DNA from: JACRBR01 sp964371355
GTDB taxonomy: Bacteria > Chloroflexota > Dehalococcoidia > DSTF01 > JACRBR01
Direction: 5' to 3'
DNA: 64,000 nucleotides
Assembly (NCBI GenBank): GCA_964371355.1
Contig: CAYJMG010000011.1
Coordinates: 1-64,000 of the forward strand
The position numbers were made by a program, and so were the translations under genes. Positions 24,804 through 34,121 of the stretch are shown in pieces; the first letter of the stretch is position 1; every line of letters begins with the position of its first letter. A model generated the notes under the pieces. The model was not told where the DNA came from. It ran no database searches and saw nothing but the letters and a program-made list of their open reading frames with translations.

Positions 24804-25571
24804 TCAGGCGGCGGCGCCCGTCCGCCGTTCCGCCGGATCCGCTTTCGGGTCGACCAGGATCGGCGTCACCTGCTGGAGCTTGGCGCGTGTATCGTCGATG
24901 AGCCGAACTGGATCGCTAATATCGCCGGAAAACGCGTTACCTGCGACCCGCACTCTCCAGGAATGGTCGTTCTTTGAGCGGTCGAATGCGAAGCGGAGCG
25001 CGCCGTGAAGCCGCTCTTCGGTTTGTTCGAACACCGCTGGCACGACACTCGGCGAGAGGACCGCGAGTTCGCCGGGCCGCAGCGCGGCCAGAGTGTCATA
25101 CGGACTCAGGCTTTGCCGGAGCGCCGCCGCCACGTCCGAGAGCTCCTCGCGGTTCAGGCGTTGCAACTCGCCGTGCGGTCCCTGGCGGGTCGCCTGCAGC
25201 AGAAACACGCGGAAAGAACGATTGTCCACCGTTGCGCGGGCGATCTCGAGGTCCAGCCGGTCGAGGAAGTACTGCCTGTTGTGAAGCCCCGTGCTCTCGT
25301 CAAACAGCGCCGACCACGCGACGAGCATGTCGCGGCGTCGGGCCGCGCGCAGCAGGTACGCCATCGAGAGCACGCCAAGTCCGATCGCAAGCACCGAGAA
25401 CATCACGGCGAGGCTGCCCGGGCCGGTGTAAGCGTCCGGATCCAGCCCCGAAGGCAGATACGGGATGATCCAGGCGAAGAACATGCCGGTCACGAACAGG
25501 GCGGCCACCCTGGCGAGCCGGCTCAGTTTGAGATCGCGGAGGTAATGCTCCTCAATCTGGCTGGCGTCCAT
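24804..25571 (-). CDS. Membrane protein with degenerate GGDEF domain
   Basis: The 255-residue protein has two N-terminal membrane helices (about residues 20-40 and 55-75). A GGDEF-like domain follows, with the family entry motif FDESTGLHNRQYFLDRLDLEI. At the active site GG(D/E)EF is replaced by RPGELAVL, so diguanylate cyclase activity is unlikely. It may act as a c-di-GMP/GTP sensor or be non-catalytic. ATG at 25571 is chosen over a GTG at 25598. It is the last core gene before the genomic island. Confidence 0.7.
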   Translation of the reverse strand: MDASQIEEHYLRDLKLSRLARVAALFVTGMFFAWIIPYLPSGLDPDAYTGPGSLAVMFSVLAIGLGVLSMAYLLRAARRRDMLVAWSALFDESTGLHNRQYFLDRLDLEIARATVDNRSFRVFLLQATRQGPHGELQRLNREELSDVAAALRQSLSPYDTLAALRPGELAVLSPSVVPAVFEQTEERLHGALRFAFDRSKNDHSWRVRVAGNAFSGDISDPVRLIDDTRAKLQQVTPILVDPKADPAERRTGAAA

Positions 25572-25858
25572 GGCTGGCGGCCTGGGTGAAGCGGACACGA
25601 CGAACCCCCGTGCTATGAATCACGCTCTCTCTACAGCATCGACAGGGATCGCCATTAAGGGAGATCTACCAGCAGTCGAGTTCCTATCTCAATCTGGTGA
25701 CGCGAGGCGGCCGGCCGGCTTCGGGGGCGTGGGCAGTTGCTCAGCAACTGAGGCACTTACGCGCTCCAGCACTTCGTTGGAAGAGGGGGTTGGCTGCGAG
25801 CACACCGCAGGCCTGGTTCCTTCGCCGGATCGCCGGGCGAGCGGCTCGCGAGCAGGGT

Positions 25859-25905
25859 TGGTGGGCCCTCAGGGATTCGAACCCTGGACCGACGGATTAA
25901 AAGTC
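25859..25905. other. attL: 47-bp tRNA-Lys 3' end copy
   Basis: It is identical to bases 54586-54632. It marks the left chromosomal junction of the island. Confidence 0.93.
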
Positions 25906-25934
25906 TCGTGCTCTGTCCACTGAGCTACGGGGGC
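25859..25934 (-). pseudogene. Chimeric tRNA: Arg-like 5' half fused to tRNA-Lys 3' half
   Basis: Read on the minus strand, the first 29 bases (GCCCCCGTAGCTCAGTGGAC...) are an intact tRNA 5' half with a good D-arm. The last 47 bases are the tRNA-Lys(TTT) 3' half with CCA. Three of seven acceptor pairs and three of five anticodon-stem pairs fail, so it should not be a working tRNA. A tRNA finder might still call it Lys. Confidence 0.8.
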
Positions 25935-26030
25935 TCATCAAGAGGTTACCTGAATCTGACAAGGTCGAGTGCCCCGCACACTCCAAAACGAATCCGGTGC
26001 TCTTGCCCGCTGGCCATGTAAGCAGCAGAT
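25908..26030. repeat. Left copy of a 123-bp direct repeat bounding the STAND module
   Basis: It matches 29447-29570 at most positions. It includes the tRNA 5' half and about 95 bases upstream of it, with a shared block CACTCCAAAACGAATCCGGT. The sequence up to the first cargo gene (26031-26212) holds no other supported feature. Confidence 0.85.
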
Positions 26031-26212
26031 TAGATCACGGCCCGGCCGTCAGCGCAAGCCATCGGACTGGCTCGCTCAGTGTGGTGCTACGAACTCTCGC
26101 TGGCGATCTGCACGCCGACGATATGGCTTCGGTCTCCTACGCATGTGCGGCGAGCGAACCTCGCTCGACCGACTTAGACTGCGAGCGAGAATCGAACCGT
26201 TAGAGGACTAGT

Positions 26213-26575
26213 ATGAGACCATTTAAGCCCTTGGTGTTGGCGGCAGTAGCTCGCGCGCGGCCGGGTCTGATTCTATTCCCGTCAGGCATACTTCTCGGAG
26301 TGGCGACCAACATATTTTCAACACTTGCAGTTACGGATCCTCTGCGCCATCGTTCGGAGTTAGCTACGAGCAGCGCCCTGCTGCTAATTTGTTCGGCCAT
26401 CCTCTTCCTGATTGCATCGCTGAGGGAATCGGCGGAGGAGGCGTGGCGAAACGGAGGGGCACTGCCCGGTCAGTTGCAGGATTACCTTGAGCTTTCCTCG
26501 GGCAGGTTGTGCTTATTGACGATCGGAGCGCTCGTCACGTTCATTACGGCTCTAGTTGTGCTAATTCTCTCTTAG
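26213..26575 (+). CDS. Small three-helix membrane protein paired with a STAND-like NTPase
   Basis: The 120-residue protein has three predicted membrane helices: residues about 19-40 (LILFPSGILLGVATNIF), 50-68 (TSSALLLICSAILFLIAS) and 97-119. A short charged loop (RESAEEAWRNGG) lies between helices two and three. The start ATG follows GAGGACT. The gap to the next gene's ATG is two bases, so the pair is an operon. No family is recognised. A membrane effector next to a large P-loop sensor ATPase is a common layout in abortive-infection systems; this role is inferred from context only. Confidence 0.7.
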   Translation: MRPFKPLVLAAVARARPGLILFPSGILLGVATNIFSTLAVTDPLRHRSELATSSALLLICSAILFLIASLRESAEEAWRNGGALPGQLQDYLELSSGRLCLLTIGALVTFITALVVLILS

Positions 26576-26577
26576 AC

Positions 26578-29439
26578 ATGGCATTTCGATCACTTGAGGA
26601 AGAACTCAGGCGCGCGCGTTCAGGAGCAACGTGGGACAGGCTGATGCGCGGCGAGGTCGCCGTTCATCCGACCGACTTTCACGAGCTGAACCTTCGGATA
26701 ACTGACCGTGGGCTTGCCCTTGTGCTCGGTGATCCGGCGAGGGGGAAAACCACAACGCTCCTGTCTTTCGGATTCGAGTGCCTGCGAACAGGCTGGCGCG
26801 TCTTCTACGCAGGGTTAGACTCCTCCGGCTTCGAGGATTGCACGAAGGCCATTCTTTCGTCTAATCGACTGCGGCAGAAGTCGCTGTTCTTACTAGATGA
26901 TTGCCATCGTGCGCCTCTAACTGCTGTGCGTCTGACTGAAGAATTCTTCAGCCAGGCGAGAGGAAACGCTCACGTGTTACTCGCATCACGTCGCGTTGAC
27001 TATCCGCCAGCAGACGAAGGGGACTTTCTAGTCTGGCTGAGGACCAAGGGATGCATTTTTCAGACTCGCCCGAGCAAGGAACAGATTCGATTCATCCTCT
27101 CAACGTCCTTAGGTATCCAACCAGGCGAGGTCGAGCAGGAGATGCTCGAGTCACTTACCGCACGAACCGGTGACAATCTCCGGATATTGGGCTATTACCT
27201 TCGAAACTGGGATCCAGCGAAGGAGTCCATTGACAAGGTGAGCGACGACCAAGTCATCAAGCATCTAGCTGCGGAATACGGACTGAATGACCCGTCCGCG
27301 CGCGCACCTCTGCTGCGCGCCGCAGGCGTGTACTCGTGGGACATTCCAGTCAACGAAGAGTTCATAGCAGAGTCAGTATCGTCGCTGAGATCCCATGGTC
27401 TCCTATCAAATAGGGGTGGGTATTACTACTTAGCGCACAGCGTCGATGCGGAGTGGCTGCTTAGAGCGGCTGAACAACTGCGGTTGCTAGGTGTTTCAGC
27501 GTCGGAATTCTCCCAGCAGACTCTGCTCGAGTACGCAGCAACTGCCCCACCAAATCTTCCTCAAGTCCTACTGGCGGCTCACCGTAGGTCACCGGAGCTC
27601 CTGCTGGCAATCGTAAACACCACGTCAGCCGAGACTCTTCGAAAGTGGCAAACGACGTGTCGCTTGGACGACATTTTGCAGATGGTCCAAATCCTCAAGG
27701 ACACTACCGCTGTCTTGGCCCCGCGAGATTGGATAAACGCCGACGTGCTCTGGTCTCGAGCAAGGGATACGCCGGAACGGGTCCGTATTCTCGATCGAAT
27801 TGCGAGGCTATCGCCAATGACGGCCGACTTCATTTGGCAAAACTGGTCCCGGAACATCCTTCCCGTGCTCCCGGTTGACACAACCATTAAGTCGCTCACG
27901 CTGCTAGGAAGAGCCCTCAAGAAGATCGGACCCTCCCATGGCAGGCATTTGGAAGGATTCTTAGCATCTCCTAGCGGTGCGGCGGCGGTGAGCACAATTT
28001 GCATGACCACGCCGCTCAACGAGCTTGCCGAGTTCCTCACACCTGGCGCCGGCTTCCGTCGATCAACTGTCCTAAGAGCGTGGGACATCCTCCGTAACTC
28101 GGAGGACTTGTTCGATCGTGTAGAGGGCACTGTGGGTGATGATCCCGCTCTGTTCGTACGTTTGTTTTCAACCTTCTGCCTTCTTGATCGATCGTACGGG
28201 CGACGCTTGTGGGCTCGAACCAAGGGTCAGGTCGCACTATCGATGACGAACCGCCAAAAGGGCATGGTCTTCCGCTGGGTCTGCAGATTCAGCAGACTCG
28301 AAAAGGACATTCGCCTCGAGGCATGGGACCTCCTGAAACTCGAAGCCGTAGATCCGCGCGACTTTTATCAAAGTACCGCGGGTGTGTCGGAGTTTGTAGC
28401 GGGCCTTCTGTCGGTCGAGGGTGACGTTCTACGCCTCGGTAATTGGGTGGCTCCACTTGGAAAGTGGCCCGGGGCAAGTGTGAAGGCCCTTATTGTCGGC
28501 CTGAACTCACGCCACAAGGTCCAACTGGTTCGTCTGTTGATTTCCCTTGGGCAACGCGACGCCGTCTATCGGGCAGTTCGTTACATGACGCCGTCAGATC
28601 TCCAGCAGCTTTTGGACGACACGGCTCGTTACGTTTCGTTCGAAGAATCCGAGGCGCTCAATGCGGCCCTCTCGGCCGCACCTGCGCGACATCTATGGCG
28701 CTTCGGCAAGGAAGGACTGGAGGCCCGCTATGTTCAGTTCTCTGACTTGATCGCGTCCGGCGAGGAACAGGAGGCGCTCGCATTGCTGCCCGAATGTCCG
28801 AATGATTCGACACTTTGGTCGGGCCTTCTACGGATTGAAGGTGCTCCTCGAACGCCATTAGTACATGAAATCGGCAAGCGTGGACTCGGCAAGTTTAGTT
28901 ACTGGGACCTCAACAGACTGGTGTTCGCGCTCATTTCCACTATTTCAATGGATGACACTAAGAGGATCGTGCTTGGTGTGGAGAACGAGTCTTGGCTGAG
29001 GATCCTCCGTCGGATATCCGAACAGAATCTTGCGTTGCTTTTGATTAACCTAACGATGGTCACACCGGAGCTCGCACGTTCCTTGATAATTGGTCTCGAA
29101 TTGTCGGATCGTCTATCCAAAATGAAGAATCCGTTGGCCAGGGGAGCCCTATTGGGTCTTGCGCAGTACCACGGTAGTTCTGCGGGAGGAACCGACTCTC
29201 GTTCAGCATGTGAAGCAGTCGCGATGAATGCGGGGGAGTATACGGAGGTCATGCAACTGGGCTTTTGCCTCCTGGCCTGTCCGGCTTCGCCCGAGATAGT
29301 TGGACAAATCGAAAGTCAGCTGGAAAGCCTGCTCGCTGGATCGCACTTACCGCCCGCTGGTCTCGAACTCCTCATGAGAGTACGAACGCTTTATCGTGCG
29401 CTCATCGGAAATACTCCAGAGTTAGAAGTCCAGAGTTAG
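26578..29439 (+). CDS. Large STAND/AAA-like P-loop NTPase
   Basis: The 953-residue protein has an N-terminal P-loop domain: Walker A GDPARGKTT (residues 51-59), Walker B LFLLDDCH (about 103-110) and a sensor-like HVLLASRR (about 130). A winged-helix-like region follows, then about 600 residues of helical repeat-like sequence with no clear family. This is the general STAND layout (NTPase, then superstructure-forming sensor). ATG at 26578 lies two bases after the membrane-protein stop. The stop codon falls in tRNA-derived sequence at the module's right boundary. A/T content is higher than in flanking core genes, consistent with transfer. A defence function is inferred. Confidence 0.75.
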   Translation: MAFRSLEEELRRARSGATWDRLMRGEVAVHPTDFHELNLRITDRGLALVLGDPARGKTTTLLSFGFECLRTGWRVFYAGLDSSGFEDCTKAILSSNRLRQKSLFLLDDCHRAPLTAVRLTEEFFSQARGNAHVLLASRRVDYPPADEGDFLVWLRTKGCIFQTRPSKEQIRFILSTSLGIQPGEVEQEMLESLTARTGDNLRILGYYLRNWDPAKESIDKVSDDQVIKHLAAEYGLNDPSARAPLLRAAGVYSWDIPVNEEFIAESVSSLRSHGLLSNRGGYYYLAHSVDAEWLLRAAEQLRLLGVSASEFSQQTLLEYAATAPPNLPQVLLAAHRRSPELLLAIVNTTSAETLRKWQTTCRLDDILQMVQILKDTTAVLAPRDWINADVLWSRARDTPERVRILDRIARLSPMTADFIWQNWSRNILPVLPVDTTIKSLTLLGRALKKIGPSHGRHLEGFLASPSGAAAVSTICMTTPLNELAEFLTPGAGFRRSTVLRAWDILRNSEDLFDRVEGTVGDDPALFVRLFSTFCLLDRSYGRRLWARTKGQVALSMTNRQKGMVFRWVCRFSRLEKDIRLEAWDLLKLEAVDPRDFYQSTAGVSEFVAGLLSVEGDVLRLGNWVAPLGKWPGASVKALIVGLNSRHKVQLVRLLISLGQRDAVYRAVRYMTPSDLQQLLDDTARYVSFEESEALNAALSAAPARHLWRFGKEGLEARYVQFSDLIASGEEQEALALLPECPNDSTLWSGLLRIEGAPRTPLVHEIGKRGLGKFSYWDLNRLVFALISTISMDDTKRIVLGVENESWLRILRRISEQNLALLLINLTMVTPELARSLIIGLELSDRLSKMKNPLARGALLGLAQYHGSSAGGTDSRSACEAVAMNAGEYTEVMQLGFCLLACPASPEIVGQIESQLESLLAGSHLPPAGLELLMRVRTLYRALIGNTPELEVQS

Positions 29440-29473
29440 AAGTCCGGTGCTCTGTCCACTGAGCTACGGGGGC
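29416..29473 (-). pseudogene. Truncated tRNA-Arg(TCT) 5' half with duplicated anticodon segment
   Basis: Bases 29473-29436 on the minus strand read as the 5' half of a tRNA ending in a CTTCTAA anticodon loop (TCT, Arg). No 3' half follows. Instead a perfect 14-base tandem repeat (29416-29443) duplicates the anticodon portion and supplies the stop of the STAND gene. Confidence 0.7.
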
Positions 29474-29570
29474 TCATCAAGACGTTACCTGAATCTGAGA
29501 CGGTCGAGCGCAGCGCACACTCCAAAACGAATCCGGTGCTCTTGCCCGCTGGCCATCTAAGCACCGGATT
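29447..29570. repeat. Right copy of the 123-bp direct repeat
   Basis: It matches 25908-26030. It contains a perfect 10-bp inverted repeat ATCCGGTGCT (29531-29540) / AGCACCGGAT (29560-29569). The left copy has lost this pairing. Confidence 0.85.
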
Positions 29571-29649
29571 ATAACTTGCTCGACCGACCCGACAATCCCG
29601 TCGAACACACACTCACCGACGAGTTGAACAAAAGAGGTAGCCTACGAAA

Positions 29650-30417
29650 GTGATTGGCGACCACTTAACACCATTCGCAACCGCCGACGCTTCCTGTACT
29701 CGGGAGGGCTACGACATCGTCGTGTCCCCGGATCTGGTGGAGCTACTTGCCAAACGGATCGCCGGACTACGCTTGACGCGTGCGACTTTCGAGGCGTGGA
29801 GCCAAGCCGCTCCCTCTAACTTGTCCACTTTGCCGCAGACCGTGGATGCGTTCTTACGGTCGGCGTTTCGGCCATGGACACAGGAGACAACACGTCTCGG
29901 CGACGTTTCCGAAGATCTATTCGCTTGGCTTCGCGAAACCTCCGTCCCCACCTTGATCCTATCTCGGGCAAAGGAAGAGTCACTTTCGTCAGCAACTCCC
30001 GGGTGGGATTTGTTAGAGATTCACTCAGAGCGAGCGGTATTTTGGGCGATCCTCTGGGAGGTCAAGGGCACTGACACCAGTGTCGTACGGCAAACGCGTC
30101 TTGCTTGTGAGCAACTGAAAACCCGATCCCATGAGTGGCTTGTCAGGCTTTCCAAGCTCTTGGAGGACAAGCTGTTTGATCAGGATCCGGAGCTTGCCGG
30201 GTTCGCCGCCGAACTTCATCGTCTGTGTTATCGCGAAGAAGAGCAGTTTCACGTGGGCGTTGCGGCGGCCTCCGAAACGGCGGCATGCCCCGTCGAACCG
30301 TTCAACTTGTTTCATGACGAATCCCCGGGGGTGCCGGCGAATCGGCATGCGGTTTTCGTCAGGATCGACGGCTATCTCCAGCTCAGAGAGGATGTCGCCA
30401 AATGGATCCTTGGATAA
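29650..30417 (+). CDS. PD-(D/E)XK nuclease, HamA/DUF1837-like
   Basis: The 255-residue protein shows a PD-(D/E)XK core. GDVSEDLFAWLRE is followed by SRAKEESLSSATPGWDLLEI (Asp120) and FWAILWEVKGTD (Glu137-x-Lys139). The order resembles the DUF1837 nuclease HamA (AbpA) of Hachiman anti-phage systems, although I cannot confirm family membership without a profile search. GTG at 29650 follows AGAGGT. The 3' end overlaps the helicase gene by 16 bases, matching the HamA-HamB nuclease-helicase arrangement. No membrane segments. Confidence 0.72.
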   Translation: MIGDHLTPFATADASCTREGYDIVVSPDLVELLAKRIAGLRLTRATFEAWSQAAPSNLSTLPQTVDAFLRSAFRPWTQETTRLGDVSEDLFAWLRETSVPTLILSRAKEESLSSATPGWDLLEIHSERAVFWAILWEVKGTDTSVVRQTRLACEQLKTRSHEWLVRLSKLLEDKLFDQDPELAGFAAELHRLCYREEEQFHVGVAAASETAACPVEPFNLFHDESPGVPANRHAVFVRIDGYLQLREDVAKWILG

Positions 30418-33400
30418 CGGTCGAGCGACCGGAAATAGAGGGAATCCTCTTCAGCCAAAGCCGTGGCACGATCTTCCACGAAAAACTGCGACGTAAGCTG
30501 AGTGAAATCCATCACCTGTATCTCACCGTTTCCCTTGCGGCTACGCCACGCGGCGCACCCGAGGAGCATCATTCGTCAGTGGCGTTCTTGCGGGATGCTG
30601 CGTACGACATGCTGAGGTACTGTCTCCGTAGAGACGAAGGACTGACTGAAGATGAAAAGAGCAACGCCTTCGCGCTAGCTGGCTACGTCTTCGAGCTCCT
30701 TTCTAAACTGTCCTCTGACGAGCCGGACTCCATGCGCCAGCTTCTCACGCTCGCTGCGATCTCCAACAGCCTGGCCTTCTTTGAGGCTAACGCCGCGGTG
30801 TTGGCGCGGCGGATTGTTGGAGACTCGTCAAGCCCGACGTTCTCGTTAGCACATGCGCGCGAACAATCGGGGATGCCCAGCAATCTCGACTTACTTCCGT
30901 TGCTCCTGCTAAGCCGAGCATTTGCGCTTATTCGCTCTTTGAGCACTGTATTGCGAGCTGAACTCGCGACGGCTGATGACACCATGCGTTCACGAGTGAA
31001 TACAGGGATCCTCACCGATACGCAGTCTGCGAGGGAAGCATCGCGGATCGGTCTCGCGCGCGCCGTGCTGCAGACGACGGAATTCATGCTGTCTGGCAGG
31101 GTCGAGGATCGAGACGAGTCGCTCTCACATCTCGAATATGCGAAAGCGAACGCGTTGGCTTCTGACGATCCAGAGACCTACTGGACTGTCGTTTTGTTCG
31201 ATGAAGCGGTCCGGCACATGCTTTCTCGGTCTATCTGGACGGCGTTGAGCTCATTGCCCAGGACATACCTTGAAGGCATTACGACTGGTTCGGACCCCGT
31301 CGTGGAACTCTGGTCATCCCAGTTGCGCGCCTTACGGGTCGGAGCAGAGGAGGGATTCACAGGATTGCTCGACCCAGCATTGCGGCGCGTTGCTATCGGC
31401 ATGCCAACCAGTGCCGGAAAAACTCTCCTAGCTGAGTTCTCGATTGTTGCTGCGCTGACGGAAGCGACTGATGCAGAGGCTCGTCCGCCAATATGCATCT
31501 ATGTGGCGCCGACGCGGGCGCTGGTCGCCGAGGTGATCTCCAAGTTGCACGGACACCTCGTGCAGAGCGGAATAAGTGTCACGGGGCTAGTGGGCGCATT
31601 TGACGACTCAACGTACTGGGACGATCTCTTTGAGACGGTCGGAGCCAGAGTACTGGTAATGACTCAAGAGCGGCTGTCGGCGCTCATAGCTCAGCACCCA
31701 GAACTACTCGAACAATGCAGACTCTTTGTCTTCGATGAAGCGCATCTCACCTCAGAAGGGGCACGGGGATGGGTGTTGGAAGCCACCATCAGTTGGGTGT
31801 CGAATCTTTCGCCGGAGACTGCCTCAGCGAAGATGCTCTTCATTTCAGCAGCGATGCGACCGGACGAGTTGTTCCTATCGTGGATATCAGACGGCGCGCG
31901 ACACTCGAAGGCGGAAGCCTTCACGGATTGGCGTCCCACGCGTCAACTGCTCGGTGTGTGCCACTTTCCAACCCCACCATGGCCGAGCCAGTTTCCGAAT
32001 GAGCACAATGGCGTTAAGCGGTGGCGAGCCTCGGGGACACTCTCTTACGTGTCCAAGCGAGAAGACATTTCTTTAGACCCGGTAAGAAGCATCGAAGGGG
32101 TAGCAACCTGCGAGCTCGTCTCCGAGTACGTGACCGAGCGCAACCATAGTCGATGGAAGTGGAAGGCGGGCGATTCGACGGGCTGCGTTTCACATGCCTC
32201 GCAGCTGGTTAGTCGCTTGGGCGCCCTTGGTCCAACCTTAGTCTACTTTCCGAAGGTCGATCAACTACGTCAGTTCACCGATGCTATGGGCGAGTTGTTG
32301 CAGCCTGGAGTTTACTCAGGCGACGAAGAACTCGCCGCGTATCTCGGACTCGCACTGGGGGCTAACTACCCGCTCACGAGGGCCGTCCGAAACGGATTTG
32401 CGTATCATCACGCGAAGCTGCCTCGCGATGTCCGGTACGAGATTGAGCTAGCGTTTCGAGAACGCCGGGTTCAAGTTCTGGCTACCACCACAACGCTCGC
32501 CGAGGGCGTCAATCTGCCGGCTTCAAACCTGGTGGTCGCCGATACTGGCATCCCATTTGTCGACTATGGAGGACTTTCTCAGGAGAAGTTCTTGAACATC
32601 GTGGGTCGCGCCGGCCGAGCGATGTTGGAGACAGAGGGGATGGTGGTGTTCATGGAGAACCCCAACCCTCTTGAAAGGGCGGAGAAGTGGCAGGACTATC
32701 TCTTCCCCGCATCGGGCCTCCTTACCGCTAGGTCGGCCTTCGCCTCTGACGAGAAGCTTGTGGATCTCCTCGAAACCTCGCTCCCAAGAGTGACGAGCCA
32801 AAGTATCTCGAATATCACCGCGGATGGGCTGGGCAGAGGCGCGAAGTTCCGGACCGTTGCCGAGCTGCTCCGGATGATGCAGACGTTCGTCCTCGCTGGG
32901 CTGACACTGCCCAATGCCCCTACCACGGATCCAGACGCATTTGCCGATTTCCTGCTCTCGAAGACGCTGCTAGGAAGAAGTCCTCTCGGCGACTATGGCG
33001 ACCTCCTCCGTTCATTCATGATTCAAACGACGACTGATCTGACTACGAGATTGTCTCGGAACCAACTCAGCGCATTCCGCCAGACGTCCCTGCCTGCGAC
33101 GGCTAACGAAGTGCTGAGCGAAATCGCAACGGCATTCATTTCGCGGTTCGAGCCGTTTAACGACTTCGACGCGCAAATGGTTGTGAACTGGTTGGTTCCG
33201 CAGCTGGCAGATTGTTGTCCCGAGCTAACTCCAGAACCGATCCGGCGCGCAAGCGGCAATGCCCGGATCGTACCGATCGATCACGCGGCTGTCACATGGA
33301 AATGGATCGAGGAAGGAAGCTCGTTGCCAGAAATAGCAGAACGCTACTTTGCGGATGTCATAGATCCTAACTTGCGAATCGAACGTGCCGTCCAGTACGT

Positions 33401-34094
33401 CAGTGACTTCTTCGACTACCGACTTCCCTGGGCGTTGTCCGCGTTCACACTAATGCTCGAACACCAGGTCAGGGAGTCGAATCTTGAGTCTGAGTTCGAA
33501 GACTCGCGGTTCAAGCGTTACCTATTGGCGCTTCCCGCGTACGTGCGCTTTGGCGTACATTCTCCGCCCGCTGCGTTCCTCTCTATCGCAGGCCTGCAGT
33601 CACGCCGTTGCGCGCGCGCCTTAGCGGAGTCGTATGATGGACCAAGTCGGCCCGAGACCGGATTGTCGTCAAACCTCCGTGACTGGCTGCTCACGCTTGA
33701 TCCACAGGGCATCCCACCTTCATCAGAACTGTCACCCCGGGAGTTACGCACCGCATTCAGACAACTCGAGCCCGCCCGATCGCGGATGGCGGAACCTCTA
33801 TGGTCGACGTTACAAGTATATGTCGCCGGTTGGCGCTTTCATGGCGGGGAGGGAGTTTCGGAAGCCCTTGAACCGGGTACTCGATTGGCCCTTCGTCGGC
33901 AGCCCGAGAACCTTATCGATCCATATGCAGTGCAAGTGATCTACGGAGCGACGGTGTTAGGATACGTCCCTGCCGATGTCGCGCCCCAGGTCGCGAGCGC
34001 GCTCGATGCCGACGCTGCTGTTAGATGCGCAGTTGCTGAATATGACGAGGACAGACCGTCGTACCAAAGGTTGCGTATCACCATCGCCCGCTGA
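30402..34094 (+). CDS. Ski2-like superfamily 2 helicase with C-terminal HIRAN domain
   Basis: The 1230-residue protein has an N-terminal all-helical region (about 1-320). Helicase motifs are: I GMPTSAGKT (about 333), Ia APTRALVAEV, II VFDEAH (about 445), III FISAAM, V TTTLAEGVNLPAS and VI GRAGRA (about 736). These place it in the Ski2/Lhr-like DExH group. The last 75 residues (PGTRLALRRQPENLIDPYAVQV... VLGYVPADVA) match a HIRAN domain, a ssDNA/3'-end recognising module known from HLTF and Rad5. It overlaps the PD-(D/E)XK gene and probably unwinds or senses foreign DNA for that nuclease. HamB helicases known to me lack HIRAN. Confidence 0.85.
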   Translation: MDPWITVERPEIEGILFSQSRGTIFHEKLRRKLSEIHHLYLTVSLAATPRGAPEEHHSSVAFLRDAAYDMLRYCLRRDEGLTEDEKSNAFALAGYVFELLSKLSSDEPDSMRQLLTLAAISNSLAFFEANAAVLARRIVGDSSSPTFSLAHAREQSGMPSNLDLLPLLLLSRAFALIRSLSTVLRAELATADDTMRSRVNTGILTDTQSAREASRIGLARAVLQTTEFMLSGRVEDRDESLSHLEYAKANALASDDPETYWTVVLFDEAVRHMLSRSIWTALSSLPRTYLEGITTGSDPVVELWSSQLRALRVGAEEGFTGLLDPALRRVAIGMPTSAGKTLLAEFSIVAALTEATDAEARPPICIYVAPTRALVAEVISKLHGHLVQSGISVTGLVGAFDDSTYWDDLFETVGARVLVMTQERLSALIAQHPELLEQCRLFVFDEAHLTSEGARGWVLEATISWVSNLSPETASAKMLFISAAMRPDELFLSWISDGARHSKAEAFTDWRPTRQLLGVCHFPTPPWPSQFPNEHNGVKRWRASGTLSYVSKREDISLDPVRSIEGVATCELVSEYVTERNHSRWKWKAGDSTGCVSHASQLVSRLGALGPTLVYFPKVDQLRQFTDAMGELLQPGVYSGDEELAAYLGLALGANYPLTRAVRNGFAYHHAKLPRDVRYEIELAFRERRVQVLATTTTLAEGVNLPASNLVVADTGIPFVDYGGLSQEKFLNIVGRAGRAMLETEGMVVFMENPNPLERAEKWQDYLFPASGLLTARSAFASDEKLVDLLETSLPRVTSQSISNITADGLGRGAKFRTVAELLRMMQTFVLAGLTLPNAPTTDPDAFADFLLSKTLLGRSPLGDYGDLLRSFMIQTTTDLTTRLSRNQLSAFRQTSLPATANEVLSEIATAFISRFEPFNDFDAQMVVNWLVPQLADCCPELTPEPIRRASGNARIVPIDHAAVTWKWIEEGSSLPEIAERYFADVIDPNLRIERAVQYVSDFFDYRLPWALSAFTLMLEHQVRESNLESEFEDSRFKRYLLALPAYVRFGVHSPPAAFLSIAGLQSRRCARALAESYDGPSRPETGLSSNLRDWLLTLDPQGIPPSSELSPRELRTAFRQLEPARSRMAEPLWSTLQVYVAGWRFHGGEGVSEALEPGTRLALRRQPENLIDPYAVQVIYGATVLGYVPADVAPQVASALDADAAVRCAVAEYDEDRPSYQRLRITIAR

Positions 34095-34121
34095 CGGTAG
34101 AGGGAGGGCCCCGATCATCAA

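Noticed and set aside
25859..25934. Second functional tRNA-Lys
   Set aside because: The acceptor and anticodon stems do not pair; it is a chimera of two tRNA halves at the island junction.
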